From contig NZ_JAAFKG010000021.1 in assembly GCF_013299185.1 (NCBI RefSeq), positions 39,266-103,265 of the forward strand: 64,000 bases of DNA, given 5' to 3'. Positions 27,837 through 36,843 of the stretch are shown here, piece by piece; position 1 is the stretch's first letter, and each line of letters begins with the position of its first letter. Position numbers and translations under genes: made by a program. Origin of the DNA: Microcoleus sp. bin48.metabat.b7b8b9.023. Its GTDB lineage: Bacteria; Cyanobacteriota; Cyanobacteriia; Cyanobacteriales; Microcoleaceae. A model generated the notes under the pieces. The model ran no database searches and was not told the origin of the DNA. It saw nothing but the letters and a program-made list of their open reading frames with translations.

Positions 27837-28388
27837 TCAAACAGCAGCTAAGCGGAAACGAATTTCCGTATCCGTATATTCTGGCGTCCAGCCGTCCGTA
27901 GTAGTAAAATAGCGCACAGCTTTAATTCTCCGGGGCGCTGTCAAATAAAACCAGTGTTCTGTATTCGCCGGTACGTTGATAAATTCTTCTGGCTGTACCG
28001 TAAGTTCAACTTGGCTGCCATCGGGCCGCACGAAGCCGAAAATGCCCTCGCCTGCTACGATGTAGCGCACTTCATCGTCGGCGTGGATGTGGCAGTTGTT
28101 GAATTTTGACAGCAGGGTGTCGAGGTTGGGAATGTCTGGATGCAGTACGATTAAGTCGCGGGATTGATAGCCTGCGGTTTCCTGGAGTTGTTGGAAGTAG
28201 CCGTCGAGGGCTTGCAAGACTTGCTCTTTTTCGGTGTCGCTAAGGGCATCTTTGGCTAATAAATTTTGAATTTCTGGATTTTCGCCCACGGGCCAGCGGT
28301 TGAGTTGAATGTTTAAGGGAGCGAGCTCGCGGGTAATGTCGCTCAGTTGAGTGTAGGTTGTACCGTTTTCGTGTCGCAGGATAGCCAT
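27837..28388 (-). CDS. mtnD: Acireductone dioxygenase (methionine salvage)
   Basis: 183 residues starting at ATG 28388; the 14 codons before it in the same frame do not resemble the family. It is a cupin with the metal ligands H100, H102, E106 (HIHADDEVRYI) and H145 (NTEHWFYL), which bind iron or nickel. It oxidises the acireductone intermediate of the methionine salvage pathway to the keto-acid precursor of methionine plus formate (iron form), or to an off-pathway product (nickel form). It is cytoplasmic and of normal length. None of the other salvage genes is adjacent. The extreme C-terminus (RFRLAAV) runs into TGTCAACTGTCAA repeats, with the stop at the boundary. Confidence 0.92.
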   Translation of the reverse strand: MAILRHENGTTYTQLSDITRELAPLNIQLNRWPVGENPEIQNLLAKDALSDTEKEQVLQALDGYFQQLQETAGYQSRDLIVLHPDIPNLDTLLSKFNNCHIHADDEVRYIVAGEGIFGFVRPDGSQVELTVQPEEFINVPANTEHWFYLTAPRRIKAVRYFTTTDGWTPEYTDTEIRFRLAAV

Positions 28389-28597
28389 TTTTGAACGTTC
28401 CAATTGTTGAGTGAGGCGATACAGAGGCACTTAGGAAGATTTTTGTCGATCGCGCCTGCTGCTGAAAAACCATTTTAACGCTAATTTGAACCGGCAAGAT
28501 CCCTGTTCCACAAGAGATAATATTTATAAGTCAGGCGCCCGGTAGCAACCGCAGCGATCGGCATACTGATCTTACTCATGTAACTTTTGCAACAACT

Positions 28598-29563
28598 ATG
28601 CCTACTTATACAGGAATTTCTAGCGAAGCTTTTCAGCATCCCCTCGATCGCCAGGCCGAGGCCGCATTACGCAGCGTACCTGGATTTGACTTAATTGCCA
28701 GCAAATTTGTAGAGTTTGTCTACGAACGACCGCAGTTCGTTTACCTAATGGGAAATAGCATCCAAGTCGGCCCGCGCCAATATGCCAGCATTTATCATAT
28801 ATTTCGGGAGTGCGTGCAGGATTTAGATATTTTTCCAGAACCGGGTTTGTTTGTGTCTCAGAATCCCGCTGTTAACAGCTATGCACTCGGGAAAAATCAA
28901 CCCTATATAGTCTTAAATACAGGTCTTTTAGATTTGTTGGATGAGTCAGAAATCAAGACTGTTCTGGCTCACGAGTTGGGACACATCAAATGCGGGCATC
29001 CAACTTTAAATCAAATGGCGATGTGGGCGATGAGCATCGCATCAACAATTGGCGAGATGACTTTTGGGCTGGGAAATATTGTCGGCAGCGGTTTGATTTT
29101 CGCTTTTTATGAGTGGCGGCGGAAGGCTGAATTATCTGCGGATCGGGCTGCTTTGTTGGTGACAGATGATTTGAACTGTGTGATGAAGACGATGATGAAA
29201 CTTTCGGGAGTTAGCAGTAAATATGCAGATCAATGCAGTTTGCAAGAATTTATCCGTCAGTCTGACAACTATCAAGATCTCGATCGCGACAATCTCAACC
29301 AAGTGTATAAATTTTTACTTTACAACGGCGGCCAAGGCGTGATGCTGAGTCACCCTTTCCCGGTTGAACGTTTGCGCTATTTGCGAGATTGGGCGACTTC
29401 CGAGGAATACCGGCAAATTAAGCTGGGGAACTACAAGCGGGCTGTGGCTGAGGGTGCGGTTGATGTCAAGTCTCAGGCATCTAACAGCGAGACGGAGGCT
29501 TTGCGCCGTCAGATTGAGGAATTGCAGCGGGAGATCGATCGACAAAAATCTAAGCAAAAATAA
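28598..29563 (+). CDS. M48-family zinc metallopeptidase
   Basis: 321 residues. Catalytic zinc site HELGH at H125-H129 with third ligand E178 in AELSADRAALLV, the classical M48 arrangement. Hydrophobic stretches around 140-172 (MAMWAMSIASTIGEMTFGLGNIVGSGLIFAFY) may contact the membrane, as in HtpX-like enzymes, but there is no N-terminal signal. The C-terminus is a predicted coiled coil (ETEALRRQIEELQREIDRQKSK) absent from most M48 proteins. A role in protein quality control is likely by family; the substrate is unknown. The 299-base spacer after it has a GTTGAGG/CCCTCAAC hairpin around a CCGCAAG/CTTGCGG stem (29566-29613) and nothing else. Confidence 0.9.
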   Translation: MPTYTGISSEAFQHPLDRQAEAALRSVPGFDLIASKFVEFVYERPQFVYLMGNSIQVGPRQYASIYHIFRECVQDLDIFPEPGLFVSQNPAVNSYALGKNQPYIVLNTGLLDLLDESEIKTVLAHELGHIKCGHPTLNQMAMWAMSIASTIGEMTFGLGNIVGSGLIFAFYEWRRKAELSADRAALLVTDDLNCVMKTMMKLSGVSSKYADQCSLQEFIRQSDNYQDLDRDNLNQVYKFLLYNGGQGVMLSHPFPVERLRYLRDWATSEEYRQIKLGNYKRAVAEGAVDVKSQASNSETEALRRQIEELQREIDRQKSKQK

Positions 29564-29862
29564 GTTGAGGATGTGCCGCAAGTACCTTGCGGCTGTCATT
29601 AGCGCCCTCAACCAGTGTTTGCGTAAGTCTTTGAAAATTTACCGGATTTGGGGGAGGGAGGAAAGTAAAAGGAAGACAGGCTGCGGATCTCCCATCCCGC
29701 TACCTCGCAATTATATTAGAGTGCGATCGTCCCCAAAAGCCATAGCCTGCACTCGCAACTCGCCTCCAATCTAGAAACTGTCCTCTTTTTTCTGAAATCT
29801 GTTTCTCAGAAGGTGTAGTTTAAATCTAGATAAGCTTATAACTCAATCGGGGCAAGAAAAAA

Positions 29863-30267
29863 ATGATTATTGATAAAGCAATGAATACTCACAAACCAAC
29901 TTCTAATTTTTTCGGGAATATCGGAAAAATTGCGATCGCCCTCAGCGTGCTAGCTGCCGGGATGGCATTTACAAATCCTCCGAGAGACAAATACCTAACC
30001 TATGCTTCCGGCGTACTCGAAACCGAGTTTAAAAACACCGTGCGTAATGATTCCCGCGTACCCAAAGCTTTGAGTGGCGTTGCAGAGACTTTTCTGACTT
30101 CCCAGCGCGGCTCGATCGAACACTTGCTCGACAATACAACGGAACGTCAGAACTTTGGCGTTGTCAGCATTTACACAACTCAACTAGGTAAAAAAAGCTA
30201 TCAAACGGTTGGAGCTTTTGGCAATTTCGTTACCCTCCCACCTAGTTCGGCAAATGCTGAAAAGTAA
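29863..30267 (+). CDS. DUF4359 domain protein
   Basis: 134 residues (128 if the second ATG at 29881 is used). Residues about 20-45 are a single hydrophobic segment (GKIAIALSVLAAGMAFTNP), then the DUF4359 core: TNPPRDKYLTYASGVLETEF, a variable middle, and NFGVVSIYTTQLGKKSYQTVGAFGNF. The family is found mainly in cyanobacteria as membrane-anchored small proteins of unknown function. A GGGGCAAG stretch precedes the first ATG at a slightly long distance. A terminator follows 24 bases after the stop. Confidence 0.8.
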   Translation: MIIDKAMNTHKPTSNFFGNIGKIAIALSVLAAGMAFTNPPRDKYLTYASGVLETEFKNTVRNDSRVPKALSGVAETFLTSQRGSIEHLLDNTTERQNFGVVSIYTTQLGKKSYQTVGAFGNFVTLPPSSANAEK

Positions 30268-30290
30268 TGTCAAATTAAGTTAAATTATAG

Positions 30291-30320
30291 AAACCGGGCT
30301 TGCGATCGAACCCGGTTTTT
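30291..30320 (+). terminator. Terminator after the DUF4359 gene
   Basis: AAACCGGG at 30291-30298 pairs with CCCGGTTT at 30311-30318, and two more T follow. The sequence belongs to the dispersed GAAACCGGGTTTC type. Confidence 0.6.
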
Positions 30321-30546
30321 ACTTGTCAGAAATAATTGGTTTTAAGCCAGAACTTTTGTAACGGATAAATTAAAATCAGACTATTAGACCTCTTGAAAAA
30401 AAGTCTATAGCGGTTATCAGAAAGATTCGCGGACGTTGTTGGGCTTCAGCCCTCTTTCCGATATCCCAGCAAGAGCGCTAAAGCGCAACTACATACCTGG
30501 ATTTAATAGACATCTTGCAAAAAAATCTATGTGATAATTAAAGATT

Positions 30547-30680
30547 TATAGCAATCCTAAATGATTGATGAAGATTGGTAGGGGTAGTGGATGGTGCGTG
30601 CCTACCCCATATCTATCGGGGCAACCTGGATCTTTAAGAGCCACTACAAAAATTATGTAAATGATGCGAGGACTACTATA
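30547..30680. mobile_element. Family C MITE-like element (copy 1)
   Basis: About 134 bp with inverted ends TATAGCAATCCTAAATGAT and (complement) TATAGTAGTCCTCGCATCAT, an internal GTAGGGGTAG/CTACCCC palindrome and TATCGGGGCAACC. A second copy is at 45186-45315. A damaged family A element occupies 30406-30510 just upstream, with ATAGAC..CTTG..AAAAA direct repeats around it. Confidence 0.65.
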
Positions 30681-30776
30681 TCATCAAAATATTAAATTTT
30701 ATTAAAGACGACAAGTTATTGTGCCACTTACTATTAAAATAAATAAGATAAATTTTTATGTTTGACAAATAAGCAG

Positions 30777-31340
30777 ATGGCAATGCAATTAAGTAAGGGT
30801 GAGAGATTTAACCTCTCTCAAGAAGCGCCGGATTTAAAAAAAATGGCGATCGCCCTCGGTTGGCAGGTAACGGAGGCAGGACAAAGCTACGACATTGATG
30901 TCTCTGCATTTATGCTAGATTCGGACGGCAAATTACCTGACGATAATTGTTTTATCTTTTACAATAATCTGCAATCCTCTGACGGTTCCGTACTGCAATC
31001 GATTCCTGCAAACAGCCCAGGCAAAGAAAATAAGACTATTTACGGCATTATCTTAGAAAAAGTTAATCCTGAAATTGTGGAAATAACTTTTGTTGTCACT
31101 ATTCACGAAGCAGATAAAATCAATGCAAGTTTTAGCAATATCAGAAATAGTTTTATCAAAATTATCAATTTGGATACCGGAATCGAACTTGTCCGGTATG
31201 AATTAACAGAGAATTTTACGCTAGAAACTGCTTTAGAATTTGGTCGTTTGTATAGAAAGAATGGAGAGTGGAGATTTCAGGCGGTAGGAGCGGGATATCA
31301 AGCTGGATTGAAGAGTTTTGTTGACAAGTATTGCAGGTGA
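30777..31340 (+). CDS. TerD-domain protein
   Basis: 187 residues from ATG 30777 (MAMQLSKGERFNL); a TTG at 30762 is also in frame. It is one complete TerD domain: GWQVTEAGQSYDIDVSAFML, DDNCFIFYNNLQSSDGSVLQ, VTIHEADKINASFSNIRNSFIKI, and the C-terminal GEWRFQAVGAGYQ. The DxDxSAF and the later acidic residues are the calcium-binding positions of the family. TerD proteins are linked to tellurite and other stress or phage resistance, and to vesicle or signalling roles that are not well defined. It is a close paralogue of the N-terminal domain of the next gene, with a duplicated leader. Confidence 0.9.
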   Translation: MAMQLSKGERFNLSQEAPDLKKMAIALGWQVTEAGQSYDIDVSAFMLDSDGKLPDDNCFIFYNNLQSSDGSVLQSIPANSPGKENKTIYGIILEKVNPEIVEITFVVTIHEADKINASFSNIRNSFIKIINLDTGIELVRYELTENFTLETALEFGRLYRKNGEWRFQAVGAGYQAGLKSFVDKYCR

Positions 31341-31355
31341 AATAGCAGTAAGTTA

Positions 31356-31386
31356 GAAACCGGGTTGTGTAGAAATCTCGGTTTTT
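31356..31386 (+). terminator. Possible terminator between the TerD genes
   Basis: GAAACCG at about 31356 can pair with CGGTTTT at 31379-31385, followed by T and ACTT. It is weaker than the one at 30291 but of the same type. The two TerD genes are therefore probably transcribed separately. Confidence 0.4.
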
Positions 31387-31560
31387 ACTTACGTAATTAT
31401 ATCTAAGTAAATCTCAATAAATTCAGATACAGGCAGAATCTATTTTTAATCTTACCTGCTCTTCTGAGCCAAAATATTAAATTTTGTTAAGACAAAAAGT
31501 TATTGTGCCATTTAATATTAATATGAGCGTTATAAAGTTTTATGTTAAACAAATAAGCAG

Positions 31561-33531
31561 ATGGCAATGCAATTAACTAAAGGTGAGAGCTTTAATATAT
31601 CTAAAGCAGCACCGAATTTAAAAAAAATGGCGATCGCCCTCGGTTGGCAGGTGACAGAGGCAGCACAAAGTTACGAGATTGATGTCTCTGCGTTTATGCT
31701 AGGTTCTGACGGCAAAACACCTAACGATAAATATTTTATCTTTTACAATAATCTGCAATCCTCTGACGGTTCGGTACTGCAATCAATTCCTGAAAAAAAC
31801 AATCGAGGTCAAGAGAACAAGACTATTTACGGCGTTATTTTAGATAAAATTAATCCTGAAATTGAGGAAATAATTTTTGCTGTCACTATTCATGAAGCAC
31901 AAGAAGTCAAGGGAAATTTTAGCAATATCACAAATAGTTTTATCAAAGTTTGTAATTTGGATACAGGAAGCGAACTTGTTCGGTATGAATTAAAAGAGAA
32001 TTTTTCCAGAAAGACTGCTGTAGAATTGGGTCGTTTGTATAGAAAGAATGGAGAGTGGAGATTTCAGGCGGTAGGACAAGGATATCAGGCAAGATTGCAT
32101 AGTTTTGTTGACAAGTATTGCAGCGGAAATAGCAATGATATTGCTCCGATTACTAACGAGTTGACAGCGGGAACAGCAGCCGATGATTTGCAGTTGCCGG
32201 CTTGGGATTTGGACGTGGAGTCAGAACCGGAACCTTCCGGCGAGACGGGGAGTTCGCTACGATCGCAAATTAACACTCAAATTAATTCGAGAAGCCGTAA
32301 GATACCCGCAGCTTTATTAGCAGGTTTAGGGGTTTTTGTGTTGGGGACAGGTGCAGGTGCGATCGCCTTTATGCGATCCGGAAATGAAACGCACAAGCAA
32401 GCGAAAATACTGGAAGTTGAAACGCAGAATGCAGCGCAAGCAACCGATGTAAATCTGCTCAGAAGTTTCGATAAACGACTGAAAGAAACGATCGCCAATT
32501 TAGAGAAAATTCCTAACTTCCCCGGCTTTGGGTATCAACAGGCTAGAGCAGATTTGCTTAAACTGCGCCCTAGTTTGGTTGCTGTAGAGCGAAATTTACA
32601 GGCGGCAGAAAGTCTAGAAAAAGCTCAAAAATTGGCGATGGAAGCTGCTGTACTCGTGCAAAAACCGCCTCATCCGATGGAAGTTTGGCATCAGTCGCAA
32701 AATAAATGGCAACAGGCGATCGCGCTTTTAGAACCGATCGAGTCACGGACACCTGTTTACAATTTAGCTCAAAATAAGTTATCTAATTACCGGGCAAATC
32801 GCGCTGTTATCAGTCAAAGACTGGCGATCGCTCAAAAAGCTGCAAATTTCAGCAACCAAGGTTCTCTGAAAATTCAAAAGGGAGATGTTCCCGGGGCGAT
32901 CGCAAATTTCAATCAGGCTTTAGGACTGAATCCCAACATCCCTCAAGCTTATCTCGGATTGGGAATTGCCAGTTCCAAGCTGGGAAACAAGCAGCAGGCA
33001 ATTTACCATTACGATCGAGCGCTGCAATTCAATCCTAACTTGGCAGAAGCTTATTTCGGTCGCGGTCAAGCATACTATGAATTGGGAGACAAGCAAAAGG
33101 CGATCGGGAATTACGAACAAGCTATTCGCGTTAATTCTGATTATGGTTTGGCTTATTTGGAACGAGGTGCTATTCGCTGTATGCTGGGAACTAGATCGCA
33201 AGCAGTAGCAGACTTTAACAAAGCAGGAGAACTTTTCTCAAAGCAGGGAGACGGAAATAATCACCAATTAGCAAAAAGCTTTATTAATAAGTGTCAAGAA
33301 CCGACTGCACAGGCTGTAATCTGCGATTATCGAAGGAATATAGACTCCTTGGGGCGACCCTGCGGTCGGTCTGTTAATGTTCCGATTATAATTAAAAGAA
33401 AATCCGCTATCGCTGGATCGAACTCTGACTCTACTGATGTTAAAAGCAGTAGCAGCGCTGAAAAAATCTCACCTGACAATTCTGATAGCAGCAGCACAAG
33501 AACTCGCAGCAGGAGAAGAAGTAAAAGGTAA
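31561..33531 (+). CDS. TerD domain fused to a membrane segment and TPR repeats
   Basis: 656 residues. Residues 1-190 are a TerD domain about 75 percent alike by eye to the preceding gene. A linker rich in acidic residues follows, then one membrane span (about 250-270, PAALLAGLGVFVLGTGAGAIAF), a long helical region (about 275-425), three TPR units (about 428-550, including NQALGLNPNIPQAYLGLG), and a basic, serine-rich tail. The layout places TerD on one side of the membrane and the TPRs on the other, unless the span is a hairpin. Fusions of TerD with other modules are known in bacteria; this exact order is not one I can name. No other ter genes lie nearby. Confidence 0.88.
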   Translation: MAMQLTKGESFNISKAAPNLKKMAIALGWQVTEAAQSYEIDVSAFMLGSDGKTPNDKYFIFYNNLQSSDGSVLQSIPEKNNRGQENKTIYGVILDKINPEIEEIIFAVTIHEAQEVKGNFSNITNSFIKVCNLDTGSELVRYELKENFSRKTAVELGRLYRKNGEWRFQAVGQGYQARLHSFVDKYCSGNSNDIAPITNELTAGTAADDLQLPAWDLDVESEPEPSGETGSSLRSQINTQINSRSRKIPAALLAGLGVFVLGTGAGAIAFMRSGNETHKQAKILEVETQNAAQATDVNLLRSFDKRLKETIANLEKIPNFPGFGYQQARADLLKLRPSLVAVERNLQAAESLEKAQKLAMEAAVLVQKPPHPMEVWHQSQNKWQQAIALLEPIESRTPVYNLAQNKLSNYRANRAVISQRLAIAQKAANFSNQGSLKIQKGDVPGAIANFNQALGLNPNIPQAYLGLGIASSKLGNKQQAIYHYDRALQFNPNLAEAYFGRGQAYYELGDKQKAIGNYEQAIRVNSDYGLAYLERGAIRCMLGTRSQAVADFNKAGELFSKQGDGNNHQLAKSFINKCQEPTAQAVICDYRRNIDSLGRPCGRSVNVPIIIKRKSAIAGSNSDSTDVKSSSSAEKISPDNSDSSSTRTRSRRRSKR

Positions 33532-33543
33532 ACTTCAGTCGCG

Positions 33544-34815
33544 TTAGTTCATAGATACCAAAATGTGCTGGTAAGCTTCGATGGTTTGTCGGGCGATCGC
33601 CTCCCAGTTATAATACTTTTTAGCATAAGCTTGCCCGTTCAAGCCCCTGCGCTGCCTTTCCTCTGATGCCAGGAGGGCTGATGCGATCGCGCGGGCGAGA
33701 TCCCCTACCTCCAGAGGTACCACCCACCCAGCCTCCGCTTGCTGGATGTCTTCGCAGATATAAACGCGATCGGAAATAACAACAGGTACACCCGCAGCCA
33801 TCGCTTCTGCTACAGCAATCCCAAAGTTTTCATAATAAGAAGGCAACACAAATAAGTTGGCTTTTCTCAAAATTTCAGCTTTTGAATCACCGCTAACAAA
33901 ACCCGTTATTGTCGTAAATTTTCCTAAACTTGATTTTTTTATTTGGACTTTAATTTGGTTTTCGTAATCGGCATCTTGGGGATTAGAACCTGCTAAAATA
34001 AAGTTAAATTTTATACCATCTGCTAAAATACCTTCCAGTGCCGGAATTAGCAAGTCTAATCCTTTTTTGCGATCGATTCGCGACATGAATAAGATTATTG
34101 GGATTTGAGGAGTGGTCAATATATCACCAGGATAAGAATTAGCTACAGAAAAGTTTGTAGTAAGGACTTCAGTCCTTCCTCCCCCAGCCTCTGTTAAAAA
34201 TGGGGAGACAGGAAAAGCGCGATCGAAATCAGCCGTCACCCCCAATGGAATCACCAAATCTCGTGGCACAGACATCTTACTTGTGCTATGCAAACCAAAC
34301 CTTTTTGAAACTTTAGCTTCTTGCTTGCTAGTAAAATGAATTGCTGCCGCACCTGCTAAATTAGGTCGTTCTAAAAGTGTAGCATAAACCTGTTTTAAAA
34401 GCTTTTTCTTCTGCAAATCTGCGGGGTCAAGCATACCGCAGGGCCGGATAATATACGGTAACTTGTGATATCTGGCAATTGTCGCGGCGAAAGTAGTTAC
34501 TGGCGAGAACAAAGCATGAATGTGAGCGAGGTCAAATTGCCGCGCATTCTCATTCAACCACTGCAACAAACTCAGAGAAAACTTATATCTGCGAAACGGA
34601 GAACAGCGGAAATAAATAATCTCATAGCCGTTTTGTGCGATCGGTATATTTAACGGCACATCTAAAGGATCTTGACCGATATCTCCGTTAGAATCTGTAG
34701 TGATAATTGTGACATCAATGCCTTGGGAAGCGAGGGCGGCAGAAAGCCCCAATACCATTTGACTCGGGCCGCCGTAGACGAGAGAAATTGAGGGGATAAT
34801 TTGAAGGATTCGCAT
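33544..34815 (-). CDS. Glycosyltransferase family 4 with an in-frame repeat insertion
   Basis: 423 residues with the GT-B fold: N-terminal SLVYGGPSQMVLGLSAALASQG, the middle MSRIDRKKGLDLLIPALEG (donor domain start), and the ENFGIAVAEAMAAGVPVV motif with the conserved glutamate pair. It is cytoplasmic, probably adding a sugar to a polysaccharide or lipid; donor and acceptor are unknown. Between the two Rossmann domains, residues about 213-222 (GRTEVLTTNF) are encoded by a family B repeat at 34152-34179 that has been accepted in frame. The TEAGGG and SVANSYPGD residues on either side may belong to the same insertion. No neighbouring gene forms an operon with it. Confidence 0.9.
   Translation of the reverse strand: MRILQIIPSISLVYGGPSQMVLGLSAALASQGIDVTIITTDSNGDIGQDPLDVPLNIPIAQNGYEIIYFRCSPFRRYKFSLSLLQWLNENARQFDLAHIHALFSPVTTFAATIARYHKLPYIIRPCGMLDPADLQKKKLLKQVYATLLERPNLAGAAAIHFTSKQEAKVSKRFGLHSTSKMSVPRDLVIPLGVTADFDRAFPVSPFLTEAGGGRTEVLTTNFSVANSYPGDILTTPQIPIILFMSRIDRKKGLDLLIPALEGILADGIKFNFILAGSNPQDADYENQIKVQIKKSSLGKFTTITGFVSGDSKAEILRKANLFVLPSYYENFGIAVAEAMAAGVPVVISDRVYICEDIQQAEAGWVVPLEVGDLARAIASALLASEERQRRGLNGQAYAKKYYNWEAIARQTIEAYQHILVSMN
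34152..34179 (-). repeat. Family B repeat inside the glycosyltransferase gene
   Basis: On the plus strand AGTTTGTAGTAAGGACTTCA then GTCCTTCC, matching the units at 5235 and 24611. In the minus-strand gene it encodes RTEVLTTN, almost the RTKVLTTN of the 5622-5920 array frame. Confidence 0.9.
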
Positions 34816-34914
34816 GATTAGTGCTTGGTCTTAGTTGCGGTAGCTGGTTGTGTTATTATATAAAAAATTGCAAGATTTGCACTTTATACTAATTTAGGCG
34901 ATCGGAGGCAAGTT

Positions 34915-36201
34915 ATGCTGATTGGATTCAGCGTCGGCAACTACAAATCTTTTAAAGAAACTGTCACCCTCAGCATGGTAGCTTCGTCAATTACGGAGGA
35001 CGATCGAGAGCTTGACGAAAATAATGTATTTGAAATCAATCATAGATTGAAATTGCTAAAAAGTGCTGCTATTTATGGAGCAAATGCCAGCGGCAAAAGC
35101 AATCTTATTGCTGCTGTTAACTTTATGAAGTGGTTTGTCCTTAACTCATCCAAAGAAACGCAAGTTTCAGAGGCGATCGATATTGAAGCATTCAGGCTAA
35201 GCACAGAGACAGAAAAAGAGCCATCCTTCTTTGAAATAGTTTTCTTGCTAGAAGGCAAAAATTTTAGATATGGTTTTGAGATTAATTCTGAACAGGTTGT
35301 TGCTGAGTGGTTGTTTCAAAGTGATGAAGATTCAGAAACAATGCTTTTTGAACGGAATTTTGACAGCTTTATATTAGATGATTTCCCGGAAGGGCAAGGT
35401 ATTAGCAATAAAACCAGAAATAATGCTTTATTTCTTTCTGTTGTCGCACAATTTAATGGTAAACTTTCTGGCAAAATTCTGCTGTGGTTCAGTAAAACTT
35501 TGCAATTGATATCAGGCTTGCAAGATAGGCAATACCGCAAGGAAACTTTAGAGTCTTTTGAGAACGATCGCCACAGGCATGATATTATTGAATTTATCAA
35601 AAAATTAGACTTGGGTATTGCTGATATCCAAATCATAAATAAACCTGTATTTATTATTTCCCAGAACACCGCATCATATGGTGGTTCATACGGTAGTTTA
35701 TATCCTACTTCTGAAAGTAAACCAGCCGTAAAAACAGTTCATCGGAAATATGATGCTGACGGTAAGCAGACTGCTATAGAAATATTCGATATTGAAAAGC
35801 ATGAGTCTGAGGGAACAAACAAATTGTTTGCATTAGCAGGGCTGCTTCTCGATACTTTGAGGAGAGGAAAAATTTTATTCATAGATGAACTTGATGCCCG
35901 ACTTCATCCGTTGATTACTCGTGAATTAATCTGCTTGTTCAATTCTAACGAGACTAATCCCCACAACGCACAGCTTATATTCACGACACACGACACAAAT
36001 CTGCTCAGCAGCAAGGCTTTTCGCCGAGATCAAATATGGTTTACCGAGAAAGACAATAAGGGCGCTACTGATTTGTACTCTTTAGTAGAGTATAAAGTAG
36101 GAAAAGATGCCTCATTTGAGCGCGATTACATCATCGGTAAGTATGGCGCTATCCCTTTTGTTGGTAATTTCAAAGAACTTCTAGGTGAACTTTATGCCTA
36201 A
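34915..36201 (+). CDS. AAA family ATPase, RloA/AbiLi-like
   Basis: 428 residues of the AAA_15/AAA_21 type. N-terminal LIGFSVGNYKSFKETVTLSM is characteristic of these SMC-like ATPases. Walker A is GANASGKSN (about 54), Walker B is ILFIDELDARLHPL (about 320), and the H-loop is FTTHDTNLL. There is a long insertion between the motifs. The stop overlaps the start of the RloB gene by eight bases, so the pair is translated together. In AbiL (Lactococcus), RloAB and the related PARIS systems such an ATPase senses phage and controls a toprim-like effector; that role is inferred here. ATG 34915 is preceded by CGGAGGCAAG, a good site. Confidence 0.9.
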   Translation: MLIGFSVGNYKSFKETVTLSMVASSITEDDRELDENNVFEINHRLKLLKSAAIYGANASGKSNLIAAVNFMKWFVLNSSKETQVSEAIDIEAFRLSTETEKEPSFFEIVFLLEGKNFRYGFEINSEQVVAEWLFQSDEDSETMLFERNFDSFILDDFPEGQGISNKTRNNALFLSVVAQFNGKLSGKILLWFSKTLQLISGLQDRQYRKETLESFENDRHRHDIIEFIKKLDLGIADIQIINKPVFIISQNTASYGGSYGSLYPTSESKPAVKTVHRKYDADGKQTAIEIFDIEKHESEGTNKLFALAGLLLDTLRRGKILFIDELDARLHPLITRELICLFNSNETNPHNAQLIFTTHDTNLLSSKAFRRDQIWFTEKDNKGATDLYSLVEYKVGKDASFERDYIIGKYGAIPFVGNFKELLGELYA

Positions 36202-36826
36202 AAAAAGTTCGTCCAGAAGAACTATTGATTACTCTAAAAGAAAAGTTAAAAATAGAAGATGGTTTTTAATCGTGTGCGAAGGTGAAAAAACAGAACCCAA
36301 CTATTTTAGAAGTTTCGCGGTAGACACAAAGGTAATCAAGCTTGATATCAAGGGAGAAGGGAAAAATACGAAGAGTTTAGTAGAAAAAGCTATTGAGTTA
36401 AAAAATGACTCAGAATACGACGAAAGCGATCGATTTTGGTGTGTCTTCGATCGCGATATTAACGGTAAAAATTCTAACGACGCGCAAAATTTTAATGCAG
36501 CTATGACTCTTGCCAAAAATAACGGCGTTAAAGTAGCGTACTCCAATGATGCTTTTGAACTTTGGTATTTACTACACTTCCATTTTTATAATACTGGAAT
36601 TTCTCGCAAGGATTATCAAAATATGTTGACGAAGTTGCTCGAACACGAGTATCAGAAAAACAGTGAAACGATTTATGAGGAACTGAAAAATAAACAACAG
36701 GATGCAATTAAACACGCAAAACGGCTTTTAATGGAATACGATCGCCCTAATCCTGAAAGTGATAATCCTTCAACAACTGTGCATCTGCTAGTGGAAGAAC
36801 TTAATAGTTTTATTCCTAAGAGTTGA
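36194..36826 (+). CDS. RloB family protein, probable defence effector
   Basis: 210 residues from ATG 36194, with AGGTGA upstream inside the ATPase gene; a GTG at 36185 is also in frame. The RloB core is clear: a basic N-terminus, then WFLIVCEGEKTEPNYFRSF with the conserved glutamates, FWCVFDRDING with the acidic DxD pair, and SNDAFELWYLLHF. RloB proteins have a toprim-like fold; AbiLii belongs here. They are thought to act as nucleases or RNA-directed effectors once released by the ATPase partner. Nothing looks broken. The gene is followed directly by two tandem family A elements. Function in this organism is inferred from the pairing. Confidence 0.9.
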   Translation: MPKKSSSRRTIDYSKRKVKNRRWFLIVCEGEKTEPNYFRSFAVDTKVIKLDIKGEGKNTKSLVEKAIELKNDSEYDESDRFWCVFDRDINGKNSNDAQNFNAAMTLAKNNGVKVAYSNDAFELWYLLHFHFYNTGISRKDYQNMLTKLLEHEYQKNSETIYEELKNKQQDAIKHAKRLLMEYDRPNPESDNPSTTVHLLVEELNSFIPKS

Positions 36827-36843
36827 TGAATTTTGACAGGATA

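Noticed and set aside
27837..28430. Upstream start for acireductone dioxygenase at 28430
   Set aside because: The 14 additional residues do not fit the family start MAILR; ATG 28388 does.
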